Origin: Sepiola atlantica
Lineage: Eukaryota; Mollusca; Cephalopoda; Sepiida; Sepiolidae
Reading direction: 5' to 3'
Assembly (NCBI GenBank): GCA_963556195.1
Contig: OY744525.1
Span: 74,252,979-74,316,978, forward strand
DNA: 64,000 bases
This document shows, piece by piece, positions 11,090 to 22,673 of the stretch (position 1 is its first letter; each line of letters begins with the position of its first letter). A program made the position numbers and the translations under genes. The notes beneath the pieces are model-generated. The model did not search any database. It was not told where the DNA came from and was given only the letters and a program-made list of their open reading frames with translations.

Positions 11090-11530
11090 TCCACCAAGTT
11101 TCAGTCATAAATCTCCAACAGTTTTTTTTTATTTTATCGCCATTCAATGATATGCTCCAAATGTGTACCTCTGTGGTGAGCAACACTGAGTGTTACCTAG
11201 TGGTCGGTAAGAAGTTTAAGCAACCTTGGGCAGAAGACAAAGAGGTGTAATAGATGAATAGTGGTTTCCACAGGATGGATGAGGCAACTCTGCACACTTC
11301 AAATGACTCGTTGAGATGGCTACATGGACACTTTGGTGCTCGTCTCATCAGTAGGGGGTGTGATCCTGAATGGGCTTCACATTCGCCGGATTTGTATCTG
11401 TGCGGTTATATCAAAGACAATGTCTATCAAAACAATCCCCGGACTATTCCTAAACTGAAGAGGGCCATTGCAGCCAAAATCAGGGCAGTGCCAAGAGAGA
11501 AGTGTATCAGAGTAGCATTTGGAAGGGGAG
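11090..11530 (+). mobile_element. DDE transposase (Tc1/mariner superfamily) fragment
   Basis: The frame from about 11254 reads MDEATLHTSNDSLRWLHGHFG, a decayed form of the QDGAxxHT block with the second catalytic Asp. ISRGCDPEWASHSPDLYLCGYIK carries the SPDL third-Asp block, followed by VYQNNPRTIPKLKRAI. This order is typical of the DDE_3 transposases of the IS630/Tc1/mariner superfamily. Sequence from about 11090 (gtccaccaagtttcagtcat) belongs to the same element because it recurs beside the second copy at 17815-18080. The first Asp region and helix-turn-helix are missing. A non-coding G run follows at 11526. Confidence 0.8.
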
Positions 11531-11819
11531 GGGGGGGGGCATACTGTATTACATCAACTACACACACCATTCCACTATTAAACCATTGTTTACCTCACCC
11601 CCTGCCTTTTTGCCATGTCGTATCTTTTCATATCTACTGTTCTCGTTAATAGTTTTTATTTTAGTTTTTATTTAATTAATCTGTTCTATGAAAATAAATC
11701 TAGTCAAAATGCAAACTGCCTCTGTCGTTTATCCATTGCTGCATACCGTTTAAACCTGTAAGAAAAACTCCTTTATTTTCTATTTATAATTGTGCCATAC
11801 TAAACCCATGCCATACTAA

Positions 11820-12030
11820 ACGCATAATGGATAGAATGTCCACTAATGAGCTGGGAGACCGGGGTTCAATCCTTTGTTGAGTCATATCAAAGACTCAAAA
11901 GATCGTCCTTGATGTCTCCTTGCTAAACACTTAGTATTATAGAGTGAAGATCAAGTGTAAGTGGAGCAATTCAGGGAAAGGAGTGTCACCCTTCCCTATA
12001 TCAGGGCGTAGTTTCCCCCCAGAAAAGAAA
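11820..12030 (+). mobile_element. tRNA-derived SINE, family T2
   Basis: An A-box-like cataatggatagaatg and a B box ggggttcaatcc 35 bp later form a tRNA-like head. The body (gatgtctccttgctaaacac, ttagtattatagagtg) recurs in the copy starting near 63885. Pol III-type internal promoter inferred from the boxes. Confidence 0.75.
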
Positions 12031-12650
12031 GCTTGTGAGTCGCTCATAACTACAATCGATCCATTTATTTATTTAATATATCGGACTCTGACACTATTAA
12101 TATTTATTAATATTTAAGAAAATAAAATATCACTGTATTAATCTGTCCCAAACTTAAATTGCATCAGTCGCCATTTTGAAAATCCTTTTGATGTTTAAAT
12201 TATTGAAGAAATCCTGAAAATTTCATTAAAATTGGATAATTTACTAATTTTTGGTGATAAAAAAAAACAAAAAAATCTTGTTTGCTTACAAAGACTAGTC
12301 TTCTAGTAGGGTGGGCAGGGAGCCCCTATGATCGGTACTGTGTCTGATTAAACATGGTGGACATGTTTACCAAGAAAAAGGGATCCAGAGAGACGATCCA
12401 ATATCAAAAATCCTTGAAAAGGAAAAAAAAAAGACTAAATAATTTTTTTCAAAACTTGTTTTTAATTTTTCTGGCATAAATTTGAAAATTTCATATTGAA
12501 GAGAAACTGGGTGGCGAAAGATGGGGTGTTTTTTGCGAAAAGATATTGATGTGGTTTGCACAGATCAAGAAACGAGAGGAAACTTCCATCTGCCAATCGA
12601 AACAAGAAAAAATATTAATATTTTTCACAAAAGAAAAAAATTATTTATTA
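12031..12650. other. no supported feature
   Basis: AT-rich spacer; small ORFs without motifs. Confidence 0.5.
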
Positions 12651-12655
12651 AAATT

Positions 12656-13300
12656 TTCTTTCAACAGGAAATGTGTATATATATGCATGGTATGTGTGCA
12701 TATATATATGCAATGTGTATATATATGCATGGTATGTGTGCATATATATATGCAATGTGTATGTATGTGTATGTGTGCATATGATCACATGATGAATGTA
12801 TAGTAAATAGATTTGCGTGTGATTGACTACGTGTGTATAAGTGATTGCATGTGTATATGTGCGTTAATGAAAAAAAATTAATTTTTTTTCAGCATGAAAT
12901 GTGTGTGTAGGTGTATAGGTGTATATGTATTATATGTGTAGCTGTTCATATACTTAAGCGAATGCATGTGTATGTGACTGATTGTATGTGTGTGTGCGCA
13001 CAAGTGAATGTGTGTATGTATGTGTATATTGAGGGAGTGAATAAAATATAAGAATATTCTTGAGCATGAAATGTGTGTATGCATATGAATGGTATAATTG
13101 TGCATGTGTTTATATGTATGGCATGTGTTTGTGTATGTGTGCATCTGATTAAATGAATGAATTTGTATGCATATATGGGTGACTGAATGTATTTGTGAAT
13201 GACTGTATGAATGCAATTATTGTGTGCATGTATGTGTATATGCGAGCGAGTAAAAAAATAGGATTTTCTTGGGCATGAAATGTGTGTGCATGTTAGCACT
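12656..13300 (+). repeat. GT/ATGC-rich higher-order repeat
   Basis: A landmark, approximately tttctt.agcatgaaatgtgtgt, recurs at about 12656, 12886, 13055 and 13268, marking four units of roughly 170-230 bp filled with degenerate tgtgtatgcat words. Within the first unit a 42 bp stretch (tatatatatgcatggtatgt...) is repeated twice almost exactly. His/Thr-rich minus-strand ORFs here are repeat translations. Confidence 0.8.
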
Positions 13301-13309
13301 GGTATGTGT

Positions 13310-13770
13310 GCACCTATTTGTATGTGTGTGCATGTATTAATAGTATAAATGTGAATATTTGCATGTGTATATATGTATTAATATTAAAAATGTGCATATT
13401 TCTATGCTTGTGCATGTATGAATGGTTTGAATGTGCATACATGTATGAATATTAAGAATGTGCATATCTGCATGTGTGTGCATCTATGAATATTAAGAAT
13501 GTGCATGTTTGTATATTTGTTGCTGTATGAGTGGCATGAATGTGCATACTTGTATGTGTGTGCATCTATGAATGTTAAGAATGTACATGTTTGTGCATGT
13601 ATGTTATCAATGATATGAATATGCATGGTTGTATGTGTGCACATATATGAATGTTAAAAATGTGCATGTTTCCATGTGTGTGTATGTTATCAAGAATGTG
13701 CATGGTTGCATGTGTGTGCATATATGAATATTAAGAATGTGCATGTTATCAATTGTATCAATGTCCACAT
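13310..13770 (+). repeat. ~45-50 bp minisatellite (tatgaatattaagaatgtgcatg)
   Basis: Units built on tatgaatattaagaatgtg then catgtttgcatgtgtgtgcat repeat about nine times with substitutions and indels. It follows directly on the higher-order block and shares its words, so the two probably have a common origin. Confidence 0.85.
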
Positions 13771-13804
13771 TTGTAGGGGAGGGGGATAATTTAATAGAAT
13801 AATA

Positions 13805-14271
13805 TTCAGTTGGCCAAAAAGTTTAAACATTTTTTAAATATCATCTTTCCAGTCTACTAAAGATCATTTTATATCCTATTCTTTAAATTTTGTATTTGGT
13901 GTAGTGAGTATATTGGCGTCAGTGTGTAATAAGCCTCCGAGCAGAGGAGTTCTTACATTTTTGCTTGTATTTCAGGCCGTGAAGTGGAAGATCAAGCAGA
14001 GCACTACCGACATCTGATGCTTTTTTTACTACAGAAAAGGAAAAAACGCTACAGAAACTTGCATAAAGAAAAGGAAATTTTTCAGTGAGAGATGCTCCTT
14101 GGCCGTCCAAAGTTTTTCGACAGTGACCAAGTGAAAGCCGTAGCTGAACAAGATTGCCGGTTGACACCCAAACAAATCGCAGACATTTTCAAGATTTCCA
14201 CATCGAGTGTGGAAAATGAATTGCATTAATATCCACTTAAAAAAAACGAACAAACCTTTAGGCCAACCCAA
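13805..14271 (+). mobile_element. internally deleted mariner-like element with both ends
   Basis: The ends match as terminal inverted repeats: ttcagttggccaaaaagttt at the left and, reverse-complemented from the right, ttgggttggcctaaaggttt. Both are flanked by TA, the expected target site. Inside, from about 14095, the frame reads GRPKFFDSDQVKAVAEQD, then LTPKQIADIFKISTSSV and a stop, the second half of the helix-turn-helix DNA-binding region of mariner transposases. The catalytic domain is deleted, leaving a 467 bp non-autonomous element. Other ORFs here (13919-14280, minus) are shadows. Confidence 0.88.
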
Positions 14272-14273
14272 TA

Positions 14274-14880
14274 GAATCACAATAACTCAAGATATTTACT
14301 TTGTTTGTTACGTTTCAACCGTTGTGTAAATTCATAAACATACTTTGCTAGCCACTCATTCCTGCACGCATCCTTAACTGATCCTGTTAGACTGAGGAAA
14401 CGGCTCCTGCAAACGAGTTCATTCATACCCTGAAAAAAGAAAGGACCAAGTCGAGACAATGGTTGAAGACAAGAAAAGATTTATTTGCCTAGGTCGTCCA
14501 TTCTAAATCACTGAACATGGTGGGGGTGGGGGACAGAGAGAGCTCAGTAATTACTGGCAAATCATCTCTTCAGAACCTTTCTAAATCCACATATTCACAC
14601 TCCTAAGCTTCCGATCGAACTGCTTACTTCTCTCGCCCCCTCTCTCTTTGAGCCATGTTATGTCACGTCCGTTTCTAGCTACAGCAGGTTAAGGTGACAT
14701 CTGAGTGCACACGCTAACCCCATGAGCCCGATTTCGTGTATGCGAATACAAATCATCAGATGTATACTTACGAACATACGCTTTACTATTTAACACTTTT
14801 TCTTTTGCATTTTTCCATCCAGATTTGTTTAGTTGAGACAGTTCTGAGTCACATCATCCTAATGCCAGAGTTTAACAGGG
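14274..14880. other. no supported feature
   Basis: Mixed-composition spacer, somewhat less AT-rich at 14510-14720. A 60-codon minus ORF at 14277-14459 has no motif. Confidence 0.45.
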
Positions 14881-14883
14881 ATT

Positions 14884-15004
14884 TCACATACATCACCTGG
14901 TATTTCTAAATGGTCATTCATTAAGTACCGATCAAGCTCAACGTGACTAAACATTGGTTACTTTATGGCAACTGGTGTGTCAATATGATTATAGCCATAT
15001 ATTA
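14884..15004 (-). mobile_element. 5S rRNA-derived element, copy S1
   Basis: The minus strand runs through 5S rRNA landmarks in order: ggctataatcatattgacacacc, gatgtttagtcacgttgagctt reduced to similar words, ggtacttaatgaatgacc, and ataccaggtgatgtatg. It is about full 5S length but too diverged to be functional. It shares ttgacacacc (one A fewer than I recall for mollusc 5S, ttgaacacacc) and gttgagctt with S3, pointing to descent from one retroposon rather than independent pseudogenes. Confidence 0.75.
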
Positions 15005-15059
15005 CACAGGATCTTTACACAAATCAAGGGAGGTGTGAGAGCGCTCTATCTCTTAATAG

Positions 15060-15455
15060 ACTTCAAAAATGGCCTATGCTAGAAATCTCATTTCTTTGAT
15101 CAATCATAACTCAAAAACCAATAAACCAAATTAGTTAAAACTTTGCACAAAATTTTTTTTCGATCGTTTCTATAAGTGTGTAGAATTTCAGCATCATTAG
15201 TCAAGGCAACCCAGAGATCCAGAAAGGTCAGGCATGATTTTGTGTTATCCGTGTGTACGTACGTACGTACGTATGTGCCACCCTGTATCTCATCAACTAT
15301 TTGATGGATTCAGCTGATTTTTGGCAGAGATAGAGGTTCTAGGGTCTAGTTGATGGCATTTTTATTTCAGTTTACCATATACCTTAGTTTTCCAGAAAAT
15401 TCCAAAAAACCTTAAAAATGACCATTGTATTGAGGCATAGCCTTTACAAAAGTAG
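15060..15455. other. possible dispersed repeat with (TACG)n
   Basis: Contains an (ACGT) run at 15256-15274. The text around ttgatggattcagctgattt resembles common invertebrate dispersed repeats, but no second copy is in the window. Confidence 0.3.
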
Positions 15456-15459
15456 TGAC

Positions 15460-15858
15460 ATTCCATGATAAATGCCAGCATACTGAAATCATGTGCCCTT
15501 AATAGGGTTAAGATGAAAATTCATATACACTAAATGTACAAAAGCAAGGAAATTCCCAAATTTTAAAACTTTTATTGTCATTAAGGGCATGCGAGCACAA
15601 CAGGGCTATGTATTTTACTGGTAGGAATTTTTCTTCAGTGCACCTCACGCACTTCATCCACTCATGCATAGAGATTTATACTGTAGTGATGTGATAATGA
15701 AATGGTTTGGTTGATATGTAGTCATACCCTTAATTAATGACAATAAAAGTGTAAAAATTTGGGACATTCTTTGCTTTTGTACATTTAGTGTATATGAATT
15801 TTCATCTTAACCCTATTAAGGGCATATGATTTCAGTATACTGACATTTATCATGGAAT
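15460..15858. mobile_element. foldback element, 130 bp arms
   Basis: Left arm about 15460-15591 (ttccatgataaatgcc, through aagatgaaaattcatatac, to gtcattaagggca) and right arm about 15727-15858 are near-perfect inverted copies around a 135 bp spacer. No ORF; target duplication unclear. A non-autonomous DNA transposon is likely. Confidence 0.85.
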
Positions 15859-16304
15859 TATTAATAGATTTTACTAATATCTATTTCTAAGTAAAAATAA
15901 ACAAAATAAATACAGGAATAAATAGAAGATATCTTATATATAAAGTAAAGTGAGATGTTACCCCATTTGCTTGACCGGTATAGCTTTATAAACAGAATCT
16001 ACATACAGAATTCTGTTTTGTAGGCGCTTTAGTCTGATTATTGGTTGTCTTCTGCACAAAATAGTCACTTACTCTTCTAATTAAACACTGATCTTCTTAC
16101 AAATGATACCTATAAACGTTACTTTATTTCCAAATACTGTTATTCCTGTAAAATAGTACCTTCCTTCCAGTGTTTGTGTATAGACATTATGATTTATTCC
16201 CCACCCCCCCAAAAAAATTTTAACACAAAAATTTCTCGCCTCTATGTAAGTATGTTGCTGACAGGATGTGCTTTCTTGATTATGACATAATTCAAACGTT
16301 TAAA

Positions 16305-16996
16305 TAGTCATTATCTCTATTTATATAAAGTTAGGTATGTCTATATATTTATATATATATTTGTATATATAAGATTCACTCCTAAACTAATTAACTGATC
16401 ATCATGAATTTTGGAACACAGTTGCTAGGCGTAAGAGGTCCAAATGTGGGCTATATTTACTATTATGCAAACGGGGTAAAAAAGGGGAGGGGGCTTCGTG
16501 AACATTTGATTTTTGTGAAATTTTACCAATAGGTATGAGACATCAATTGATTAATATTCCTCAAATTTCAGTTTCTTTGGAGCATACTGAATTCGACCGA
16601 TCGTCATTAGACACCAATTTTTATCAAGATTCCCTGAATTTCAATTTCTTCTCAAGACTTCATAAGCTTAAGCTTTACATTTTAGATATTTTCTAGAATC
16701 AAAAACATGTAATTAATTTTGATCAAAATTGAAAGAAGGATTCTAGACATAAAGTTTAGTATCATTATATCTTGATTTTAATCTTTATAAGAGAGCGTGA
16801 AAATGGCGCTAAACTGTTCTGTTCAGGGGAATCAATTTATAAATTTAATTATTAAAAAAACATTACAATTAATACTTATAGATAGTTTTTAAAAATCGAG
16901 TAAGTATACTTATATGGGATCAGAAATGGGAGCAGAAATTTTTTGGGTTCTTCTTTTTTCCCGGGCAACGCTTGGTTGCCCATCTACTATAAACAC
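16305..16996 (-). repeat. dispersed repeat with CCGGGCAACG terminus
   Basis: On the minus strand it starts at tagtagatgggcaaccaagc then gttgcccggg and ends in acctaactttatataaatag. The far end (ggattcactcctaaacta, gaattttggaacacagttgc) is shared with copies at 20075-20270 and 20782-21180. The CCGGGCAACG-type terminus also appears at 24755, 35100, 35523, 37880, 41062 and 57533, often beside ACTAG and (AT)n. Confidence 0.65.
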
Positions 16997-17560
16997 TGAT
17001 AAAATGACTGAACACCTAATCCTGTCTCTTCCTAGATGTTAGCAATACTGAAAGCGTCGAGGTTGTTGTATTGGTTTGGACGGAGAGGGCTGGGCTGTCC
17101 AATAGTCCTGGGGGCTTCTGCTTATGAATATCCTTGTACACAATTTCAAAAGGAGGCTGTCTTGAGCCATCTCGGCCATCATGCAACCTAACGTGATGTG
17201 ATCAATTTGAAGAAGAGGGCACCAATACGGGAACTGAAAAACAACACCGACGACGGGGGAAATAGAAGTCTGCGTCTATCCACCTTCAGCCCCGTCCAAT
17301 CTGACAGCAAACTGAGTTTAAGGAATTACCTTTACCTGATTCATCATTAGCACAAGAACAGCTCACGCACAGACCTCACTCGTCACCAGAAGGCACAAAC
17401 TGGGTGTGTAAATAAGAGGCCGGGGAGTCGAGGGACAAAGTAAAGCCGAATTGCTTGCTGTCATTAGCATCATTTGCTAAATTCAAACCATTAAAAAAAT
17501 AAACCCTTCTTCTATTTATAAAGGTTGTCTAAAACTATTTATAAAGTTAATCATTTTGTT
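16997..17560. other. no supported feature
   Basis: A less AT-rich stretch (about 17030-17460) with no open frame long enough to identify. It may be decayed retroelement coding sequence; I could not name it. Confidence 0.35.
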
Positions 17561-17569
17561 ACTATTTTA

Positions 17570-17785
17570 TGCATATACACCTATAATATTATGAAGTCAT
17601 ATAATATATTACATATATCATTTTTCAGTGCTCAATATGTGAGTAGAGTTTAATAGTAGTATGAAATTATATTTATGACAAGTAAGTTACACAGAAATGT
17701 TCATATTTCATTCCCAAAGAAAGTCATCAGGCTAATTTCAATTCGCCTGATGATTTCCCCCTAGAATGAAGCAAAATAAGTTAAT
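17570..17785. repeat. PLE-type terminal repeat, head-to-head hammerhead cores
   Basis: The left part (acattt...tcagtgctcaatatgtgagta, atttatgacaagtaagttac) matches 54310-54440 and the edge of the PLE at 31305-31350. At 17730-17760 two opposed cores meet: minus AGC CUGAUGA ... GAAA, and plus CGC CUGAUGA ... GAAGC, giving a palindrome. Confidence 0.6.
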
Positions 17786-17814
17786 CATCATCATCATCAT
17801 CTTTTTTCTATATA

Positions 17815-18080
17815 TTTAAGACAAAAATCTTCTGCCTCTTTGTCCACTTTTCCCCATTCAGGAATTGTATGAGAATTGTTTTGAGACGTTATATTTGAGA
17901 TAATCATACAGATAAAAATCTGGGATGTTAAGGTTCGGTGAGTGTGAAGCCCATTCAGAATCACACCTCCTACTGATTAGACAATCACCAAAGTGTTCCT
18001 ACATATCATTGAGAGGTGATAAAAGGAAGACCATTGGACATTCATGACTGAAACTTGGTGGGCAAGTCAGGCAAAGAGTG
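17815..18080 (-). mobile_element. DDE transposase fragment, second copy
   Basis: The minus strand (from 18075 down) carries tgcccaccaagtttcagtca, then ISRRCDSEWASHSP and FYLYDYLKYNV, corresponding to the plus-strand copy at 11090-11530 with deletions and stops. Fewer catalytic residues survive than in that copy. Confidence 0.75.
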
Positions 18081-18450
18081 AAAGTTTATTTGTACTAAAT
18101 ATGGTTTGATTGTAAAAAGGATCGTGAATTTTATTAACGATTCCATTGTTAGCATTTTTTGGGGGGCGGGGGGGGGGTCACCTGTATCAGTCTATATACA
18201 TATAAGTAAAAAAAAACTTTCTTTTTGGTATCTTAAATTTTCAATTCAACAAAATTTGTAATTATTTATAAATATTATTTATTTAATGATAGTAAGTAAT
18301 TTATAATTGACTTTATTCTAATAAAACGTCTCTTGATTTAAAAAAAAAAAAAGGTAATTTCTAATGGCTTTATTACAAGATCATATTTTTTTTCAGCAGA
18401 ATTGAAGTGCAGACGACAAAGATTTGAGGAACGGTATTTCTGGTAGTCTT

Positions 18451-18454
<4 letters not shown>
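18081..18454. other. no supported feature
   Basis: Homopolymer runs and AT-rich spacer only. Confidence 0.5.

Positions 18455-18500
<46 letters not shown>
18455..18500. repeat. (AT)n microsatellite
   Basis: About 46 bp of AT followed by a short (AC)n. Confidence 0.97.
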
Positions 18501-18504
<4 letters not shown>

Positions 18505-18809
18505 CACACACACACATTTATACATATATAGTTTTTGTAGAAAAAGTACTGACACCCTCTTCTTTATGCAATGAATTATTTCAAGTAGAATATCAACGAC
18601 AACGTAGCCTCGAGAATTTTAAGTGCAGCAGTAATACGAGTATAGCCGGGCCGTTCCCTGTATACATTACAGTAACACAACTTGTAACTACTTGACGCAT
18701 TGTTAACTTACAGTAATTAATCTTTTATATTTATATGTTGGTTGTTCAAGTTATTAATTATTATTAACCTTCAGATAACATTACAAAAGTAGTAAAGTAC
18801 CATTTGTCA

Positions 18810-18814
<5 letters not shown>

Positions 18815-18888
<74 letters not shown>
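18815..18888. repeat. (AT)n microsatellite
   Basis: About 74 bp of AT. It abuts agttaggtatgt, the terminus of the 16305 repeat family, at 18888-18955. Confidence 0.97.
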
Positions 18889-18889
<1 letters not shown>

Positions 18890-19199
18890 TTAGGTATGTA
18901 TATTTATTTATAGTTAGGTATGTGTATGTATTTATATATATATAATGAGATAAGTGTTACTACAGTTTGAAACGCCGTTGAAATGATAAACTTCGAAATT
19001 TTAGAACCAAACAACATGACACGAGATTTTGTCAAATAAATGAAATATTTATTAAATCATTTTTTTAAATCCAAATTTTCGATTTTATAAAACCCTATTC
19101 ATGGTAATGCAGACAATATTTTCCTTTTTTTCTTTTTATTCATGGTCGAAGTCTTACGGCGTAGCTGACGATCAACGATCTTCTGGTGTTATATATATA

Positions 19200-19500
19200 T
19201 ATATATATATATATAGGGATATCTCATAAACTAATGAATGGAGCATTATTAATTTTGGAATATATATTCTCGGCAACCTGGTGAGTAACATGGGAACATT
19301 ATTTTATTTTTGTAAACTTTACCATTGGGGGGGGGGGCATCTAAACCCGTCATAAAAAATCTTTTCAAATAAGTTTGATACAAAAAATTTAATAGAGAAA
19401 AGAATTACTCTACATAAAATTTTGAGTTATATTAAGTGATCCATTTTTTTTAATAATATTTAGAATTTTTTATATATATTCAAATATAAATTTTGTAACA
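19200..19500 (+). repeat. dispersed AT-rich repeat, diverged relative of 16.3 kb family
   Basis: It shares attaattttggaatatatattct, ggtgagtaacatgggaac, a G-run and aaattttgagttatattaag with copies at 28335-28900. The first words also align with the gaattttggaacacagttgc end of the 16305 family. Confidence 0.6.
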
Positions 19501-19804
19501 TGAAGTAATTATAATAGCTCAATAGTGTAAGGCCACAGCTATGTTATATTCAATATTTTTTATTTAATTTTATACCATATCAATGTTATAAAAGACAGAT
19601 TCACGTCATTTTATAAAACTTGTGATTTATTCAGCATACAATTGTTTCGGCTTACACCAAGATATTTGTAAAATGCTCATGTGCATTTATTTTTTGGTGT
19701 GACTATCTTCAGTGCTAACTATACAAAAAAGAAGCAAAAAAACAAAAACATTATTATGAATTTTTGAACACAGCTGTTAGGTGTAAGGGTTCTGTTCAGA
19801 GAAT

Positions 19805-19905
19805 TCATTTCACCTGTTACGTCTTTTAAAGACTCATCAGTGTGGCTAGACACTGGGATGTCAGTGATTAGCATCCAGTGCCCTACCAACTGACCCACCA
19901 AATGT
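19805..19905 (-). ncRNA. tRNA-like sequence followed by hammerhead-like core
   Basis: The minus strand first has a tRNA-like segment (GGTGGGTCAGTTGGTAGGGC, an A-box-like D arm, then CTGGATGCTAATC as an anticodon-arm-like stretch), then CUGAUGA, a perfect stem II (GUCUU UAA AAGAC), and GUAAC in place of GAAAC. Stems I and III cannot be formed convincingly. A decayed member of the tRNA/hammerhead group at 37270, 37656 and 49165. Confidence 0.5.
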
Positions 19906-20074
19906 GATGCTGATAGTGGAAGAAATTATATCGTATTAAATGAAAATATCCACTTGTTTACATTTTTATGCTATTGATAACTAAAAGGACTCAATTTCTT
20001 CACAGAATAATCTTGCTTTATGCTAAGTGGAAACCATTATTTCCTCTACTAGAGTGCTCTATCTACAGATCTCT

Positions 20075-20270
20075 ATCTTTATAAAGTTAGGTGTGTGTAT
20101 ATATTTGCATTTACGGGATTCACTCCTAAACTAAATAACTAATTAACCAATCATTATTAATTTTGGAACACAGTTGCTCGACATAAGCGATCCATATGTG
20201 TATATTTAGTTGAATTTAGTTTTATGCAAAGTGGGTAATCTTTGTAAGAGGACACAAAAGTGGTGCAGAA
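20075..20270 (+). repeat. copy of the 16.3 kb repeat family, plus strand
   Basis: Begins with taaagttaggtgtgtgtata and ggattcactcctaaacta and ends at ggacacaaaagtggtgca. The same end appears inverted at 20782. Confidence 0.7.
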
Positions 20271-20301
20271 GACCAATAGAAAATAGTTCACTCATGTAAC
20301 T

Positions 20302-20304
<3 letters not shown>

Positions 20305-20382
<78 letters not shown>
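20305..20382. repeat. (AT)n(GT)n microsatellite
   Basis: AT run followed by about 17 GT units. Confidence 0.97.
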
Positions 20383-20385
<3 letters not shown>

Positions 20386-20399
20386 GTATTGTAAATATG

Positions 20400-20690
20400 T
20401 GTGAGAAACAGAAAGTAAGCTAGAAAGAACTAATAACGAAAGAGTAAAAAAAAATAATAGATCGTCTCTTCTAGTGCGCACGCACATGTATATAAGATCT
20501 TCCGTGATCTAATTTGTAAAAAGAAAGAACACCAGCTAAACGGGCTGTGCGCACGATTGTGTTCACATACGTATATATGCAGATCCGTATATGTTGGTTG
20601 TTTTAAGTCGACGAGCTGAAAGAGACAGAATGGTTGCAATGAATGAACGAGTAAAACTAAGTCAGTTGTGATATCACATTGGATAAACTG
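20400..20690. repeat. dispersed repeat shared with 33.2 kb
   Basis: Ordered matches to 33235-33500 include taacgaaagagt, gcacgcacatgt, agatcttccgtgatct, cagatccgtatatgttggt, gagctgaaagagacag and aagtcagttg.gatat. Unclassified; a (GT)n lies on the same side in both copies. Confidence 0.65.
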
Positions 20691-20781
20691 ATAGATACAG
20701 CGTAGATCGATCGATCAACCTATGTTATGTGCTGTTGTTATGTATAGAATTTATTTGTTAATTGCAGAAGAATTAGAACAG

Positions 20782-21180
20782 AACAGTTTTGCACCACTTT
20801 TATGTCCCTTTACGAAGATAAAAATCATGATATAATGGCTCAAATTCAATGCAAATCTGATATATTTGAATTTTCAAATGGGAGGTTGTGCTCGCTCAAA
20901 ACTATTTAAATTACTCCAAAGTAACCAAAGGTTTTAGTAATATTTATTAATTGATGTCCTATTGTTAACATTTCCCAAAATTCAGAGATATCTGAATTTT
21001 CACAAAGCGCTTCCAACCCCTTTTTTACTACCTTTGCATAAAACTTAATATAGCCTAAAATGCCCCCCCCCCCTTTATGCTTCATAGCTCTGTTTCAAAA
21101 TGCATAATGATAGGTTAATTAATTTAAGAGTGAATCCTATAATATTAACATGCCTAACTTTATAAAAATAGAGATTTCTC
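20782..21180 (-). repeat. copy of the 16.3 kb repeat family, minus strand
   Basis: The inverted counterpart of 20075-20270, longer on the inner side. The two copies face each other across about 510 bp of microsatellite and unrelated repeat. Confidence 0.7.
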
Positions 21181-21313
21181 AGGTGAGTAAGACTTATCCA
21201 TATATACTAATAATATAAATGATATTTAATACCATGAGATTTTTCAATAACACAGTTAAACATAAAGTCAAGAATGAATAGGTTATATCAATTAGAGTTT
21301 TCATATGTCAATA

Positions 21314-21315
<2 letters not shown>

Positions 21316-21376
<61 letters not shown>
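21316..21376. repeat. (AT)n microsatellite
   Basis: About 60 bp of AT ending in GTGTGTG. Confidence 0.97.
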
Positions 21377-21384
<8 letters not shown>

Positions 21385-21526
21385 GAGGGGTGTAAAACTG
21401 ATGCACCTACATTGCCCTCGTTTCTAATAGAAACGTCATTTTCGGAAATTTTCTTTATAAATATTGCTTTACACTAGGTAAAAACCGTTACTTCCTTTAT
21501 CAGAGAGTTTAACCTATAAATAGAGT

Positions 21527-21530
<4 letters not shown>

Positions 21531-21589
<59 letters not shown>

Positions 21590-21606
21590 TATAGATATAT
21601 ATATAC

Positions 21607-21637
<31 letters not shown>

Positions 21638-21640
21638 CTA
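21531..21640. repeat. (AT)n compound microsatellite
   Basis: AT runs broken by GTAT and ACAT words. Confidence 0.97.
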
Positions 21641-21689
21641 GCAAATATATACTCCCTATATAGAATATGGTGAACGAACATATATTACA

Positions 21690-21985
21690 CTGACACCCCC
21701 CTCCAGGAATGACTGAAAGGATGATAAATAGTACACTATTCCCCCCCCCTGTAAAAATAAAGGAGGTAATACCTGGGATGACCCCCCCCCCCGATAAAAG
21801 GAAACGGTAATGCCTGTGAGTATGGTCTCATGACAACAGAACAGATATTGCATTATCCCCTCCCCCCAAAAGAAGGATGTAATACCTTGGAGGATTACCC
21901 CTCCCTCCATAAAAACGGAGGAAGTAATTCCTGTGAGGATGATCTTATGACAATAGAACGGATACTACACTATCCAACCTTATTA
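21690..21985 (+). repeat. C-run tandem repeat, ~55/115 bp
   Basis: Units contain a run of 7-12 C, then taaaa..ggaggtaat.cctgtgagga and tatgacaa.agaac.gata.t.cactat. The best pair starts at about 21792 and 21907 (115 bp apart). The glycine-rich minus ORF at 21656-21910 is a translation of this array. Confidence 0.8.
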
Positions 21986-22606
21986 AAAGATAATACAATA
22001 ATAGATTAAAGCAGTTTTTGTTTTTTAATCCATTTGAAAATGTCTAGTCATAAAAACATTATTTTTATGGTTCCTATCAAAATGTAGTAAGTAGGACGAC
22101 CCCTAGTGTAAATGTGGTATTGTGGTGACTGAGATGATTCTAGTTAAGAGTAGGATAGAAATTTTTATCACTTTAGACCCAGGATGACCAATGACCCCCT
22201 TTTTTCCCACACTTTTGATGGCCTTGTGCCTAATTTGTTTTGAATGTAAATTTTCAAAATATTTTCTGCAAATAAATAATTCAAAGTGTAGTATCTGTTC
22301 TCAGCATCCCAACGACATAAGTCGTTTTACTATCGACAAAATTATTATGTATAATATAAGAAAATATGATAATGAAAATTAAAAATGTATGTTACAGAAT
22401 GTTAATTTATTAGAAGCTGTTTATGAAATAAATATTCAAATTAAGAATACTCAAAGATGATTTTGGGTGTTTACTGATTACTAAATATAAGGTATTTCAA
22501 AATGTTATGCTGTATCATACAATTAAATAAATATAACCGTTTTGATGTAACATAGTTTTCTTATTTTTCTTCATTTTATTATTTTTTTTAATATTTTATT
22601 TATTTA

Positions 22607-22607
<1 letters not shown>
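21986..22607. other. no supported feature
   Basis: AT-rich; a 63-codon ORF at 22191-22382 has no motif. Confidence 0.5.
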
Positions 22608-22661
<54 letters not shown>

Positions 22662-22673
22662 TTTTTTTTTTTT
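22608..22673. repeat. (ATT)n then poly-T
   Basis: About 17 ATT units followed by a T run. Confidence 0.97.

Noticed and set aside
12878..13644. His/Thr-rich ORFs of 80-117 codons (minus)
   Set aside because: They follow the TGTGTATG minisatellite; composition and repetition explain them.
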